This document shows, piece after piece, positions 33,721 through 46,111 of a DNA stretch of 64,000 nt (its first letter is position 1; every line of letters starts with the position of its first letter). The DNA is from Climacteris rufus. Its lineage: Eukaryota > Chordata > Aves > Passeriformes > Climacteridae. The notes beneath the pieces are model-generated. The model was given only the letters and a program-made list of their open reading frames with translations. It searched no databases and was not told where the DNA came from. The DNA lies in contig VZRZ01006456.1 in the NCBI GenBank assembly GCA_013398175.1, positions 515,609 to 579,608 on the forward strand, written 5' to 3'. The translations under genes were made by a program, and so were the position numbers.

Positions 33721-36487
33721 TGAAGCAGATGAAATGAAGTGCCTGGTCCTGACCATTCTTGGAACATTAGATTAGGCAGACCCTAAATGCACTCAGGATT
33801 TCAGGTCTTCTGTTCCTTGGCTGTCCTTGCTGTTGTACATACCTGGGCTTTAAGGCCACACTTTCAACCATCACTGTGCAATCTGGCCACATCCTGAGGT
33901 CTGAGAACCAGTTTCAGATTTTTAGTGCAATGTCCTTTTAACCTCCAAGACAGTTTAATGGGACACTCACCTGGAGCAGATACTGCAGGGAGAATGTCCC
34001 CACTTCAGAACAGAAGCAGTGAAAACCTTGGCTGAGGAAGAGGGGAAAGTCTGCATGGTGCCTGAGTTCTGAGAAGAGTTTGTTCCAAATGTCAAATAAA
34101 CTCAATTACCATCTCTAACAGAAATCCTGTAGAGCTCAGATTGACTTGGGCCCACCTGTAACCACTGTGAGAAGAAGACCATCCCATGCCTTCTAAAACT
34201 GCTGAAAAAGACTAATAAGGTTAGGTCCTAAAGTGTAGTTTAGTCTTCATGTTTCTTAAACATGACTAGTTCCTACTGTGTCCTACAGTATCTTCCTATT
34301 AATTAAGGACATAAATCTTCCTATATAAATATTACACTATTACAAAGACATCCTTTTTTCAAGTTTGAACTTACCTAAGAGGAAAAAAGCATGGATGAAT
34401 GAGCTTTGTATTAAGTTAGAAGAGGTAATTATAGGCTGGTGGTGTGAAAGATTTTTAATCCTTTGAAAACGTGTGGTCCATTTTTTCATCCTGAGATCCA
34501 CATCCCCACTACCTGGAGGCTCCTAACTATGCACCTGTATGCTTTTTTTATACAGTAATGGATGGGAAGAATAGATGCTGCCTTATTTTCTAATAGTTTC
34601 AATGCATGGATTATGGGGAGAGCTCCATGCTGAGCCCTCAGCCACCCTCCCTGAGGTATTCCACCAACAGATTTCTGAGTGTTAAGCTGCCAGATCAGGC
34701 TGAAATAGGAGAATTTGGTTATGTGGGGTACTGGTGTGGAAGTAATTTTAACTACCAGAGCTGAGCAACTGAATGAGAAGAGCATGATGTCCTTGTGTTC
34801 ATCCTTGGTGCTACAGATGAGTAGGCAGCACCCCTTTCCCATTCCTCCCCAGCACACTGTAACCAGGATGCACTTCTCCTTTGGCTGGGGAAGTTGCACA
34901 TTCTGTGGGCAGTAAAAAAAACCTGTCCCCACACTTGGTGCTGTAGGTAATTCAGCACCAAGCTGTGCCACTGAGGCTGTTCTAAAACAGCAGTCTGTTG
35001 CTCTTACACTTAAATTTGCTTCTGCTTTCTCCACATCTTGCTTTTGAACCCCCCTTCCTCAGTCTGGTCATGCTTCTCCAGCAGTATTTAATCACTGGGA
35101 GCTCCTGTCCCCATGACTATTCCTGCACAGAGTGGTGTGACCGAAGCTTGCTTTGTGAGAGATGCATTTGAAAGTAAGAAAAAAAGGCAAACCAAATTTG
35201 TGGACTATGTTTTATTCAATGGTATTTGAAGTTGCAGTTCTCTGTGCTGTGCCATTTAGCACTTTTATGATGTGCTGAATGTACTGTGATTTTAATGGAA
35301 GAAAACTGTATTGACTGCAAGCAAATTTCTCAGTTTCATTTAGCCACTGCTACTAGAAACTACGACTTTGGGCCATAACCAGGTATGGGTCCATTCCATG
35401 TTGTTTTTAAGGAGTTGCTATATAGAAGACAATTGTTCTCTCTTCCAGATAATCTAGTATATCCAAACTGAGAGATAGAATTTATTTATTTGCCTTTTTT
35501 TTCTCCAAGCTTGCTCTTTGTCCACCTTTGAAATTTTGTATTTGCAGTGCTTGAGAGCAAATTGGAGGTACATGGCTTCCCTTGTTCTTGAAAGGATTCT
35601 TGCTTACCTGGCTGATAGGGTTGATCATAACTTCAGCATAAATTGGATTGATGTTGATTTGTTTTTAGACACATGCTCCTGTCTTAAAGGCTTAGGTCAG
35701 TGCAGGCTCCTTTTGGCAGACAACAGGACTTTCTAAAGCCAATGCTTGTTCCTTATCCTTCTATGTTAGAATTTGAGGCCTTCTCAAGCCCTCCAAAGTC
35801 AAACAACTTGCAAATGAGAGCACAATTGCTTTCAGTTGCATCTTGGTGCCCAGGGCTGGGAAATGAGAAGCAATTCAATGTGATTTGTGAACTCTATTCT
35901 GTTCTTTGTACCATTAAATTCACATGTGGCTGCTGCGATGGGAGTCCTGCTCTCCTTACTGGTGTCTGTATAGCCTGAAGATATATATTTACTATTCAAC
36001 ATTTTTCATAGGCATAAAGCTTTCAGTGCTTTTTCTAAGTGCTGGAATATGTACCTGAGCTGGTAACACACGTGTTTTCTGCCACTGTGAAAAACTGTGC
36101 AGCTTCTGTTTTGTAGCCTTAAATGATGAAAGTGAGGACTCCACCCTGTGCAACTTTTTATCTGAGTTACAGCAGGTTTTTGCTTGGATTTTTTTTTGTT
36201 TTTTGTTTTTTTGGTTCTGTATCAAACTGAGGGCAATGTAGAAAGGCTTGAATCTCACTGTGCCAACTATAAACACATTTCAGCATTCATTCAAACCTAG
36301 AGAGAATGGATATGTAGGCCCAGGAACTGTTAATATAACCATCACCTGATACTATTAATGCTGACATGAAAATTCTAGACAGTAGATGTAGTAGCTTTGT
36401 TACAAAGAGTGTGTAGGAATCCAAAAAGATTTCCTGGTAGCTGTGCAGATGAATCTATTTCTGCCTAAATTAAAAAATTGAAGCAGG
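33721..36487. other. Unassigned noncoding sequence
   Basis: The 182-codon antisense frame at 34486-35034 has no recognisable domain or splice context. A T-rich stretch lies at about 36188-36212. Confidence 0.45.
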
Positions 36488-36565
36488 GTGAGAGAGGGCA
36501 AGTAACTTGAACCAGATGAGCCAAAAAGAAAGACGAATTTTGAGTCAAAGTTCAAGTTTCTCATC
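36488..36565. mobile_element. Possible MIR-like ancient SINE core fragment
   Basis: GAGAGAGGGCAAGTAACTTG near 36489, followed by AACCAGATGAG and then GAGTCAAAGTTCAAG, parallels the MIR core GAGAGGTTAAGTAACTTGCC with its downstream GATTCGAACC-type text. Highly diverged and tentative. Confidence 0.25.
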
Positions 36566-39500
36566 ACTGGCCTCCTAGTTCTCTCAGTGGAATAAAAAAA
36601 AAAACTTACTCATTAGTACTTCTAAGGCTTTTATTGCAAGTTAAATTATCTTTTTTTCACTCTAGGGAAGGTCATGTATAGTAATGGAGATCATCAAAAG
36701 AGAAATCTGTGAAAGATACAGCTATGTTAACAGTTAGTTAAATGTTAGCATGTTAAATAGGGAAAAAATAACCAGTTTTTCCTTGTGGAGAGAGGAGATA
36801 TGTGCCATTTCCATGTGTGACTGTCTTATGTAATTTTGAATAACTTATTATTCCTCCTCTAACACTATCCTTCTCCTTTCCCCACCTCAGACAGCAATGC
36901 AATGCAGCTGGTAAAGGATAGAGCACTTTTCTGGATAGAACATCTGGCTGGTTCATGATCTCCACAAGCTGGTGGCTTCTGAGCTCGAGGGGACTGACTG
37001 AAACCTGCCTTCATCTGCACCATCTGCTTGCTTTTTGAGTGAGGATTTCAACTTGAAGCACCATTGCCTGTGGTGTAAAACAAAAGGTATGCTTTCAAAT
37101 GGTATAGAAGGCAAATATTTTGGATTCTGACTTCTGTATTTCTGCAGAGATCTCTGTGATCTCACTGGATGCTGAGTGCTTATGAAGGCATTGAAGGTAT
37201 CTTTTGACAATACAATTAAGTATCACATTGTGTTTTACTGTGTGCTTGGTTTATTTGAAATTTCATGTGTGGGATAGGAGAGCTTAGAAACTTTATTTTA
37301 AAAGAAAGTGTGTGCAGGTTTTAGTTATGCTGGTCACATATCTAGGAAAAAGTCACACCTCCCCAGTTTACCCTTTTAATGAGGTCATGCCATTCTAACT
37401 AAAGAGCTATTGAGGAAGAAACCTCAAAATATGTCAGAACAAAGCTGACAACATATGTTGCATTTATGCAATCCCATTTTACACACTCTGTCCTGATTTT
37501 ATTTAAATAATTGGTGGGTTTTTTCTTCCTTTCCCTCTGTCAATATCCCAATAAAAAAACATTTTGCTGAATAAAATGACAAGGGAAATCTATACTTAAA
37601 TTCACAAATTAGTGTTCCCTCTCCAACTGTGATCTGAATTATTGTCTAAATAATATGGAGGAAACACCTATTTCAAAAGCTGGCAGGATTTCTCCTTTAT
37701 TTTTTCAGTGTTGTATTTCAGTGTTTTTAACAGAAGATACATATAGTATCTGTCAATAGCAGTAAATTGTCTAATGATATGCTTGCCATCTCCACATGGG
37801 AAACAAAATGTTCCTTTTTCAACTGCAGATTTTAGGGGTTATGTTTGTATGATAAACAGAACATTAGTGTAATTGCCAATTTTGCTTGTGCTACTATGCC
37901 ATAGAAAATGGCCAGATTTCCAATATGATTGGGAATTGAAATACTTAACTGAGGAAGCCAAGTGTAGCCTGCTTGTAAGAGCCAGAGACAGCAGATTAGC
38001 AGCAGTGAATTGGTGTTTAAATCAGGAGTGTCTGGGGCTGCACACCTTGGAATGCTCCCCACTTGTGAGAGCTGGTTCAAGTGCAGGAAGGATCCATTTC
38101 CCACATGTACTGGCTACACATTTAAAGCTGGGCATCCAAAAGCTGGATTAAATGCTTGGCAGGGTTTTTTCGTGTCAGGCTTATTGACAGGAAATTAGTT
38201 GGAAAAATCTCTGGGAAACTTAGGACAAGCACTGAACTTTTGGAAAAAGCAGTGTTACTACATGTATCACTGCTGACTGGTTAGAGAGTGGCTCCTCCAG
38301 CATCAGACTTTGCACTGTGGCAACTTAAAATGAAAGCAGCATCCCTGGAGGTACTTGTGTGAAATGTAATCTACAGATTTTTCAGGTTTAGACAGAAATA
38401 TGTAACACAAATCAAATTTCCCACTGTCTTTTGAGGCATGTGGATAAAAACAAGAGTTGGAAATGGATGTCTCTGTTGTCTTAGTGGATGTAAAGAGGTG
38501 CTCCAAGCAGTTCCTTACAAACCAAGGAATATAGAAAGGGCTGTATGGAAACACACATTCCTCTCTGGATGCTTCCTGCTGTGCTGTGGGTCCTCCTGGG
38601 GAAACCCACAGTGCAGAGTTCCAGCAGCAACTGCCTGGATCTTCTCTCCTGGGAAAGTAGGGAAGGCATCAGTGGTACCTCTGGTGCTCTTATCTTAGCT
38701 CAAAGTAAGGTAGGAAGATTTTTCTCTGTGCATCTTCCTGAAGCTCTGTGCAGCTCACTGGTGTCAGTGTGAGCTGAAGTCAAGCCCAAGAAAGGGCGCC
38801 TTCCAAGGTCATTATTTACCTCAGGGTTCAGTACGCTCTCACATATGGAATTTCACATGGTGACACACCAAAAACATAGCCTCCTCATATGGAATTTAAA
38901 TTACTCCTTTTTAAACCTCTTCTCAGGCCAAGTATTTTTTCTGAGTGCAACTTGTAGCCAGCACATAGAAAGGAAGGAGAGAAAATATGGTGATGAAGAG
39001 GTCTGATTTCTTTCCCAGGAGCACCCAGGGATCAGTCTGACTTCTGTTAAACAGTGGTTTCAATTTTTTTTCTTCTCAGCCTGCTGCACATCAGGCAATC
39101 TTTTCAACTCTCATTTGTCTGTCAGGCATATCACTTATCTTGGAGCTAGCAGAAGGCTTTAGAGCTATGATTTCTTTTTTTTATTTTTTTTTTTGGATGC
39201 CATAATTCTATTTCTAACACATTGTCTCAGCTTTCAATTTGGAGTCATTTTCCTCCCCCTTCTGGAGGTGCTCTCCTGGAGTTTGATGGTCAAGTTTTGT
39301 AAGAGATCTCTCATCAGTGCTTGTCCCATCTCCTCCCTAAGTGATTGCATCGGATGAGCAGAAAAGGATGGATAATTGCCTATTGGATTCCAGTTAGTGA
39401 AGGTCAAGGTAGTCACTGCCTGGCCTACCCTCTGCTTGTCATACAACTCTGTTATTTCAGGGTTTATTCGAGCCTATAATCAGCTGAGTTTCACTGAGAT

Positions 39501-40999
39501 GGAACCTTCTGCTTCACTGAGTAGTTTTTTTTCTGTGGCAGTGCAGTCAGGCTTTGTCTACCCTTGACAGTATAGATGAAATGCCCACAGATTTTGTGCT
39601 CTGGACCCAGTGTATTCTTAGCTCTTTGAGTTTTCATTTAAGAAGCTGGTTTAAGAGAACAAAGAAAAAGCTGTGTGGTGCAGATGACATGCTGGAGGGA
39701 AGGGATAACTAATACAGAAGTGTGGTGCAGGCTGGAGGTGACTGCATTTTGTGCTTATGGGTAGGATTTTTAAGTGTACTCAATAGCAATATATTTCTGT
39801 CAAGATTATATTAGCCCTGATATCAGGTTTGCATAATAAACTTAGTTGTGCCTGGATGGAAGCTGGTTTGAAATTGAACCGTACCATAGAATATCTCGAG
39901 GCCTTGGAGAATTCCATACATTCTAATAATGAATTTCATAAGCATTAATTCTTGAAAGTTGTGTTTAATGTCTGTCTGGCTTTGGCCAAATCAAAGTCAG
40001 ACCTTAGTCTTGCCTGTTTAAGCTAAAAGATCTCTGGGGAAGAGAATATAAACCACTCTCTGCATGTGCTTTTGAGGCTGCTTGAAAATTCTCTTTGATG
40101 CAAGTTTTAGCCTGGTCTCAAGAGTCTGCCTTCTGACTAGTTCAAAACCAGCTTTGCTGCTTTTTGAGCTTTTATGGTAAAGTGAGAGAAAATCTGTTAG
40201 ATTTGAGGTTAGGGAGGCTGTGCTAAGGAATTTAAGATTGTGGCACAAAGGCTGGGGTGCTTCAAAAGTATAAGGGGCTGGGTCACCACAAGTCCTTCAG
40301 ACCTTGGCAGTAACAGAGAATTTTCTAGAAGAATATCTTCTGCTGTTTCCTCATACCATGACCTTTGAGAAGTACTGAAATAGGTGGATTGGGTTTTAGA
40401 ATTTTGGAATAGTTTCAGTGCCAAAATGTCTGATACAATGCTATGGCAATTGGTGAGAATTTGGGGTGAGTTTTTATGGGACTTTCTGTGAGACTTCTGG
40501 TTTAGTCATATTGACTTACAGAGGGAATTATTCTCTCTTTATCCAACTTGGAAGTGCAATTCTCTTTTAAAAAGATTTCTCTTGAGCCTTGGCACTCAAG
40601 TTGGAGGTGATCAGTGTGGAGGAAGTCCTTTGTCTTGCTCTTGCTGACAAGAGCTGCTTTTGGGTGACAATTCTGGTAACTGGAATTTTGCTTTCTGAGT
40701 CCAACTTCAGCCCCTTGATTTCTTGAAAATAGCTATTTCATAAGCTAGTGGCTTGTGTCATAGCCTAAAAAGAATATTTTTAACAGGTTTTTTTTTAGGA
40801 AAGGTATATTCTACATCTTCCTTTCACCCTTCTGTCCCTGGGGCCTGCTATTTGGTTTTCCAGGGGCAGTGTCTCAGGGAAACGTATGATACTCAGTATA
40901 TGCATTGCTTCAAGAATTTTATATCGAAAACTATAAAGAAACACTTTAGCTGATCCATGGAAATGAGAGAAGTAAGGACAAGAACTAAAAATTATTCTG
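36566..40999. other. Unassigned noncoding sequence
   Basis: An A11 run (36594-36604) and a T-rich run (39175-39195) are present. CATATGGAATTT occurs twice near 38841 and 38888. No exon or recognised element. Confidence 0.45.
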
Positions 41000-41120
41000 T
41001 TCCTGTGTATAACATCTCTTGCTGCATTAAGTAATCAGATGGAATAAATTAAATTATGTGGGCTCTCATGAAAGACAGCTTAGCTGTCTTCAAATACAAA
41101 ACTCCTCTTTAATTAATGTG
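41000..41120. promoter_or_regulatory. Candidate regulatory block with 19-bp palindrome
   Basis: Contains the perfect palindrome 41072-41090 (9-bp arms, 1-bp centre) flanked by GTAATCAGATGG (41031), AATAAATTAAATTATG (41043) and CTTTAATTAATGTG (41107). All are homeodomain-like cores. Confidence 0.35.
41072..41090. repeat. Perfect palindrome, 9-1-9
   Basis: AAGACAGCT (41072-41080), one T, then AGCTGTCTT (41082-41090). It could bind a dimeric factor or form a small hairpin in RNA. Confidence 0.85.
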
Positions 41121-42129
41121 TTCAGAGCCTTTGTCAGTGTGGAATGGGTATTTAGTTGGTTATGACATTACATTGCAGAAGAGAAGCTGCAATGTTATAT
41201 CTATGTGTTTGCTTCAGCTTAATCTGAGAAGTCAGAGCTCTTACATCCATTTGGAGATATTTTGATGTTGAAACTTTTTGTCATAAGAACAACTTAAAAG
41301 ATGCCCCATCTGAACAACTGATACTGTGTCTTCATATGTGATAGTCTCTGCAGATGCAGTCTCTTTTGAGAGGAGGAGAGAAATATATTCCCTGCTTTCC
41401 AGCTGAAGGAAACAACTGTCTCTTTGGAACAAATCAGTTCCAAAAGAGGCTGAAATTACTTGAGGATGATGCCTGATACTTTGTTAACCTCCTCTGGTTT
41501 GGGGCTGTTATACTTAAAAACAAGAGGGTCACAGTGAAAATAAACCAGGCTCCACATCTGGCTTTTCTTTCAAAAAACTTCTCTCATGGTTATGTAAGTG
41601 AACTGCCCACCATTAACAAGTTGCTGATTCCTTTTTTTTTTATATGCTCAACCAAGTGTGAAGTGACAGTCTCTATTTTCTGCTCTCCTTTAATGAATGC
41701 TTACATCTGGAACTGGGGTCTGTTGCTACAGAAGATGCTTTCTGCATATCTTCCTCCACAGAAGATGGATGCTACATAAGCCAGTGGCTTTGGGCTGCTC
41801 CTTCTTGCAAACAAGGTGCAGATGGAGGGGTGAAGTGCAGCTCTTCAGAATCTGGGGGAAATTTTGTGCAAAATTTTACTAAATTTAGCAAAGAAAGGAC
41901 CTGGCTTGTGAACTGAGAAAGATTGCTGGGTGCTTTGAACTCTGCCACTGGGGAGTCAGGGTAGAGGAAATGGCACTGGTAACTCAGGATGTTAAAGTAC
42001 TGAGCCTTTCCTACACAGACATCATTTGTGTTCCCTGTGAGAACATTCCCTGTCTCTGCAGTGGATTCACTTATGCTTGGGGAAGAGTAGAAGAGGAAGG
42101 GAGGGAGTTAAAACAGTTCAATGTACACA
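41121..42129. other. Unassigned noncoding sequence
   Basis: No recognised element. Open frames at 41534-41882 lack domains. Confidence 0.45.
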
Positions 42130-42174
42130 GAAGTCAACAGAAAGATTCCCATTAACTTCAATGGATTTTGGATT
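42130..42174. repeat. Fragment of an old palindromic interspersed repeat
   Basis: GAAGTCAACAGAAAGATTCC is followed by CATTAACTTCAATGGATTTT. It closely follows the familiar sauropsid repeat wording GAAGTCAATGGAAAGACTCC then CATTGACTTCAATGGGCTTT. The outer arms GAAGTCAA and TTAACTTC pair at 7 of 8 positions. It appears to be an ancient MITE- or SINE-like relic, and its name is not recalled. Confidence 0.5.
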
Positions 42175-42284
42175 TGGAACTTAAACTCTACTATATGCTC
42201 TCTTCAATAAAAGACCTTCTGCTTTTCCACTTAAGCAAAAGTTCTTGAAGACTGAACTGAACTTTCCCCTCCAGGTGCTTGCAC

Positions 42285-42770
42285 TGTAGATTTATTACAG
42301 TTGCGTTAAGGCAGCCATTTCTGTGCTTTTAATGCATTAACAGGCTGCCAGTTGAATAAGATTGTATGTTTGGGTGGAAAAGAAATCCAGAGATGTGCTG
42401 CAGACAGTGCTTGGAATGGTAATGAGAATGGCAGCTCATTAGGATTAGCAATGCAAAAAAGGTTCCAGTTAATGAACAATGAAAACATTTTGGCAGTTGT
42501 GGGGTTGATTATTGCAAGGCTGTTCATGCTGCTATAATTTAAGCATCTAACGTGACTGTCCATTATCAGCTCAGATTTTGAGAGGTTTATTATTCCATCA
42601 AAACATTAATTCTATGCTGAGACTTGGCATGGAAGGCAGGCAAGCGACTAAGTTACATTATATGTGCTATTTGTGTTTTTAATAGAGACTGTCAATGAAG
42701 CCAGGAGCCAAACTTCTTTAGGCCCACATTAACGTGCCTGTTATCTTATTCTTATGAGAAGGGCTTGAGA
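42285..42770. promoter_or_regulatory. Strong candidate conserved noncoding element
   Basis: Repeat-free and rich in cores: TTTTAATGCATTAACAGG (42328), CTCATTAGGATTAGC (42436), GTTGATTATTGC (42503), GTCCATTATCAGC (42558) and GACTGTCAATG (42687). Retained CpGs occur at TTGCG (42301), AACGTGACTG (42549), GCGAC (42644) and AACGTGCC (42731). One of the densest blocks of this type in the window. Confidence 0.48.
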
Positions 42771-43639
42771 GAGCTGCATGGGCATGAGCAGATGATGCTG
42801 CTGGAAAGGTCCCCTTCAGTCCATGGGCAAGCACAGCTCCAAGCTGTCCCCACTGTCCCAAGGTCTGGCTGTAGGAGATGAACCATTCTGAACAGCAGCT
42901 GTGCTAAAGTGGCTCTGGCTGGATTGACTTTTAGACATAGAACAGTAGAATTTTACTGCTACTGAAGATGGTGGAGTTTGACTTCTCTGCTATTTCCCTG
43001 GAAAACAACTGCTTTGCTCCTGACATGAGTGAAAGCCCAGTTAGAACTGGGCTGACTTTCATAGGAAAGTTGCTCAGGAGAAGAGTAGGGGATAAGAGGA
43101 GCAATGGGGAGAGTAACTGCTGACTTATGGTGTCCTCTGCATGGTAGTGCAAACCTAGGCTCTAACCTGGCTGAGACTCAAAGGCTTCAGGCTATTTGCA
43201 TTTCTGGGCTTCTTATTACTTTGGTTTTAATCTGATGTGAAACCAAAAACACTTCTGATTTCCCAGTCAGCTCTAGTCAAAGCTGGTTTCTCAGTATTGC
43301 CAACTATTGTTGGCAATCCCTAACAGAGTAAAAATAAGCACAAGTACTCAAAAGTCATGCTTTGTTAATAACTCAGGGATTGTTCTGTGGGACTGAAAGA
43401 TCTTGAATTTGGAATGAAGATTTCCCTTGACTTCGATTTCCCACTCTGATTGTTTTTTGAATTTGTTTACTTCCATCTGAATTGCACATCTTCTGTCTAA
43501 TGGGGCTTTCACCCAAGAGTCCCCAGTGCCCAGCTGCCCTCTGCAGCAGATGGTGTGAGTAACCTGGCCCCATTTCTACATCAGTGAGCAGCAGAAGGTG
43601 CTGCCAGGTTGTTGGATGCTGTGGATGCCTTGTGGTGGT
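42771..43639. other. Unassigned noncoding sequence
   Basis: No exon or recognised repeat apart from the palindrome at 43296-43317. Confidence 0.45.
43296..43317. repeat. Perfect inverted repeat, 9-4-9, NFI-like half sites
   Basis: ATTGCCAAC (43296-43304), TATT, then GTTGGCAAT (43309-43317). Each arm contains a GCCAA/TTGGC nuclear-factor-I half site, but in everted order compared with the classic TTGGC(N5)GCCAA. Confidence 0.8.
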
Positions 43640-43965
43640 TACGATTTAGCTCTAGAAAATTATGCTCCCTGACAATTAAGTAGCACAGTTGGTATTAAGC
43701 AAATGTGAATATTATTGTCTAGAAAATGGTATAGGGCTCTAATCAGTATAATTTTCTTATTGCTGTGAAATTATCTGTGAAAATATCAGCTCAACCTGAT
43801 TCTTTGGTAAACTGTGTGTGTTAATCCATGGGATGGTTAATTCTGTGTGGAGAACCTACTTTCCCTCTGGTGTGTAGGGGTTTGCTCACTCCCTCACCAG
43901 TTCTGCCATGTTAATTACTATGGAGGTGATTATTTTATAATCACATTTTGGGTTAGAGTTGGCAG
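43640..43965. promoter_or_regulatory. Candidate conserved noncoding element
   Basis: Cores include GACAATTAAGTAGC (43671), GCTCTAATCAGTATAATT (43736), GTGTTAATCC (43818), GATGGTTAATTC (43832), TGTTAATTACTATGG (43909) and GATTATTTTATAATCAC (43928). Repeat-free. Candidate enhancer on texture alone. Confidence 0.42.
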
Positions 43966-45679
43966 CATTGTCACTAGATGTGAGTCAGGTTTGATGTGGT
44001 TTGTGATGTTATGGTTTTAACCAAGGAGATGGCCTGGCAGTGGGCTGGCTCCCTTCTCATGCTGATGGTGATGGGAATTCTGGACACCAACTTCTTGCTG
44101 GATCTTAACCACTCTTGTAAATTAATGGGCATGAAGAAAAAGGTGAAGTCAGAGTGAATTCAGTAGGGTCTGTGAAAATAACAGTTTTGCAATACATGCA
44201 TCCTGAGACTCTTTTTCACTGTCATGATTCAGGCTGAATTAAACCCTTCGTTTCCTTTGGGCTGAGGCCTTTGTACAAAATACGTGGAGATGGATCACGA
44301 TGAGCAGCAGTCTGCAGCAGGGGCTCATAGGCATAAAGATGCACCAGCACAAAAGGAGCCTGCAGGAGACTCCTCTGACCCCTGCTACCTCTCTGCCTGC
44401 TGAAAGGCCTCATATGGGGAATTTTGGCCCTTGCTCCTTCCTTCCCTTCTGCAGACCATTCTCGTCTCTCACTGAGGGCAGCCTGGAGAGAGTCAGTGCA
44501 GGGCCAGAAGGTTTGGCTGGAGCTCTGCCTGGGGTGAAGACAGGGATAAATAGGGGTATGGACAGGCTGACTTTGTCCTGTTTCTTCAGTGATGGGGAGG
44601 AGGTAGCTGAGATGCAAAGGGAAGGAAGGAGTTGAGGTGGGAAAGCGATTACAGGCAGCAAGGAGAGCACAGAGTAACTGTGAAGTCCATATACTGTAGA
44701 TTGGAAGCTGTTTGCCTCTAGCCCAGAGGAGGTAACATGTTGGAAAATGTTCTCTCCATTGGAAAAGCCAGGGTGAGCAGGCAGCTTTCCTGCTCGAGTC
44801 CCCAGCTCAGCCCTCAGCCTGCTTGGTACTGCTGTGTCCCTGTTCACGTTGTCATTGTGAGCTCCCAACACCCCAGCAGCTGAAACAATCCAGAGAGCCC
44901 CAAGGAGCTGCCAGCTCACCTCAACTGTGTATTGCACACAGCTGGTCATGGCTCCTGGCCTGGTCACCCCCTGCTTTAGCTCCTCCTCCTCTCATTTAAT
45001 GATGCCATAGGACAAGGTGTCTGTCAGACACTTCCTCAGCTGGATGAGTGCAGACTGCACTGGGAGTTCTGCTGTGTGGGGTTTGTCTACAGGTGCTGTG
45101 GGGTGCTGTGGCTGTCACTTCTGTAGAACAACTCGTGATATCCCATCAGTGCCTTTTCAGTGATCAGTGCAGAAGGTTTGTGTACCATGGGTGTATCTTG
45201 TGAACATCCTCAGCTTGTTCACAAGTGGTTTTACCCCCTGTATTGGAGGTGAAGTAAACAGGATTAGAGAGAGAAAGCTGTAGGAATAAGAGCCCTACTG
45301 TGAGTGGGACAGTGCAACAAACAGGGATTTTTGTGAGTATTTGGGGTTGACGTAACTCTCCACAGACCTGTTTGTGAACTGGTATCCTGCCTCTAGCCAT
45401 GAATCTGGCATCAGAACTTCATCTGATCTGGTCCTCCTTCTCTGCATAGACTGCTGCCGTGTAACTGCACTTGACTGAGCTCTTTCAGGTGATTCCCAAC
45501 TGTTGTGCTCTCCCCCAGCACACCTTTTGCACTCCTTATTCTGTAGGAAGCAGTAGCAAGTTTTTTTTACTTTTATATTTATGCCTGTTGTTCCAAACTT
45601 ACAGCTGGAAGGACGGTATTGTACTTCATCTGTGCTATGATAGGAATTTCAGTTGCTCTGTTGGATTTGTGCTCTGATG
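43966..45679. other. GC-richer unassigned stretch
   Basis: Composition rises between about 44290 and 45070, producing long overlapping frames on both strands (up to 185 codons). None has a recognisable domain. A tandem GGTGCTGTGG pair lies at about 45092-45111. Confidence 0.45.
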
Positions 45680-46015
45680 CCAAAAGCAAATGCATTTAGA
45701 TAAAGGACAATCTTTGAGTCAAACAATGGCACGTAGTAGATATGCTAATTAATATCTAACAGCTATTTTCTTTAATGAAATTAAGTGCAGAAACATCTTA
45801 GCTATTTGAATGTGTTTAATCAAGTCACACCTCTATATCCTTTGCAAATTATCTCAGGGATAATAGTCAAAATAGCAAGCAAATTTTCTGCTATGGAATA
45901 TGCTGAAATTTAATGATAATATAACAACTATTCTATTGAAACTAATTTAGAAGCTTATTTCAGACACTTCATTTAATGTGTTAACAAAATAAATTGTATG
46001 TAATTGTAAACAGCA
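45680..46015. promoter_or_regulatory. Candidate conserved noncoding element
   Basis: Very AT-rich yet free of simple repeats. Cores are ATATGCTAATTAATATC (45739), CTTTAATGAAATTAAG (45771), GTTTAATCAAG (45814) and GAAATTTAATGATAATA (45906), together with AAACAATGG (SOX-like, 45721). A CpG remains in CACGTAG (45730). Confidence 0.42.
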
Positions 46016-46091
46016 GCCTCACAGTGTGAGTTACTGAATTAACAATGGGATGCAGAAAGTTGTAAGAAGTTAAAAGGATAAAAGCCCACTT

Positions 46092-46111
46092 GAAACCATT
46101 TAAATGGTTTC
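46092..46111. repeat. 20-bp perfect palindrome without spacer
   Basis: GAAACCATTTAAATGGTTTC equals its own reverse complement. It lies 80 bp after the preceding candidate element. A symmetrical dimer site is possible, and so is chance. Confidence 0.9.

Noticed and set aside
34486..35034. 182-codon antisense open frame
   Set aside because: No recognisable domain, no splice or promoter context, and base use like its surroundings.
44410..44967. 185-codon antisense frame in GC-richer DNA
   Set aside because: Overlaps other long frames on both strands and has no domain. Expected from GC content.
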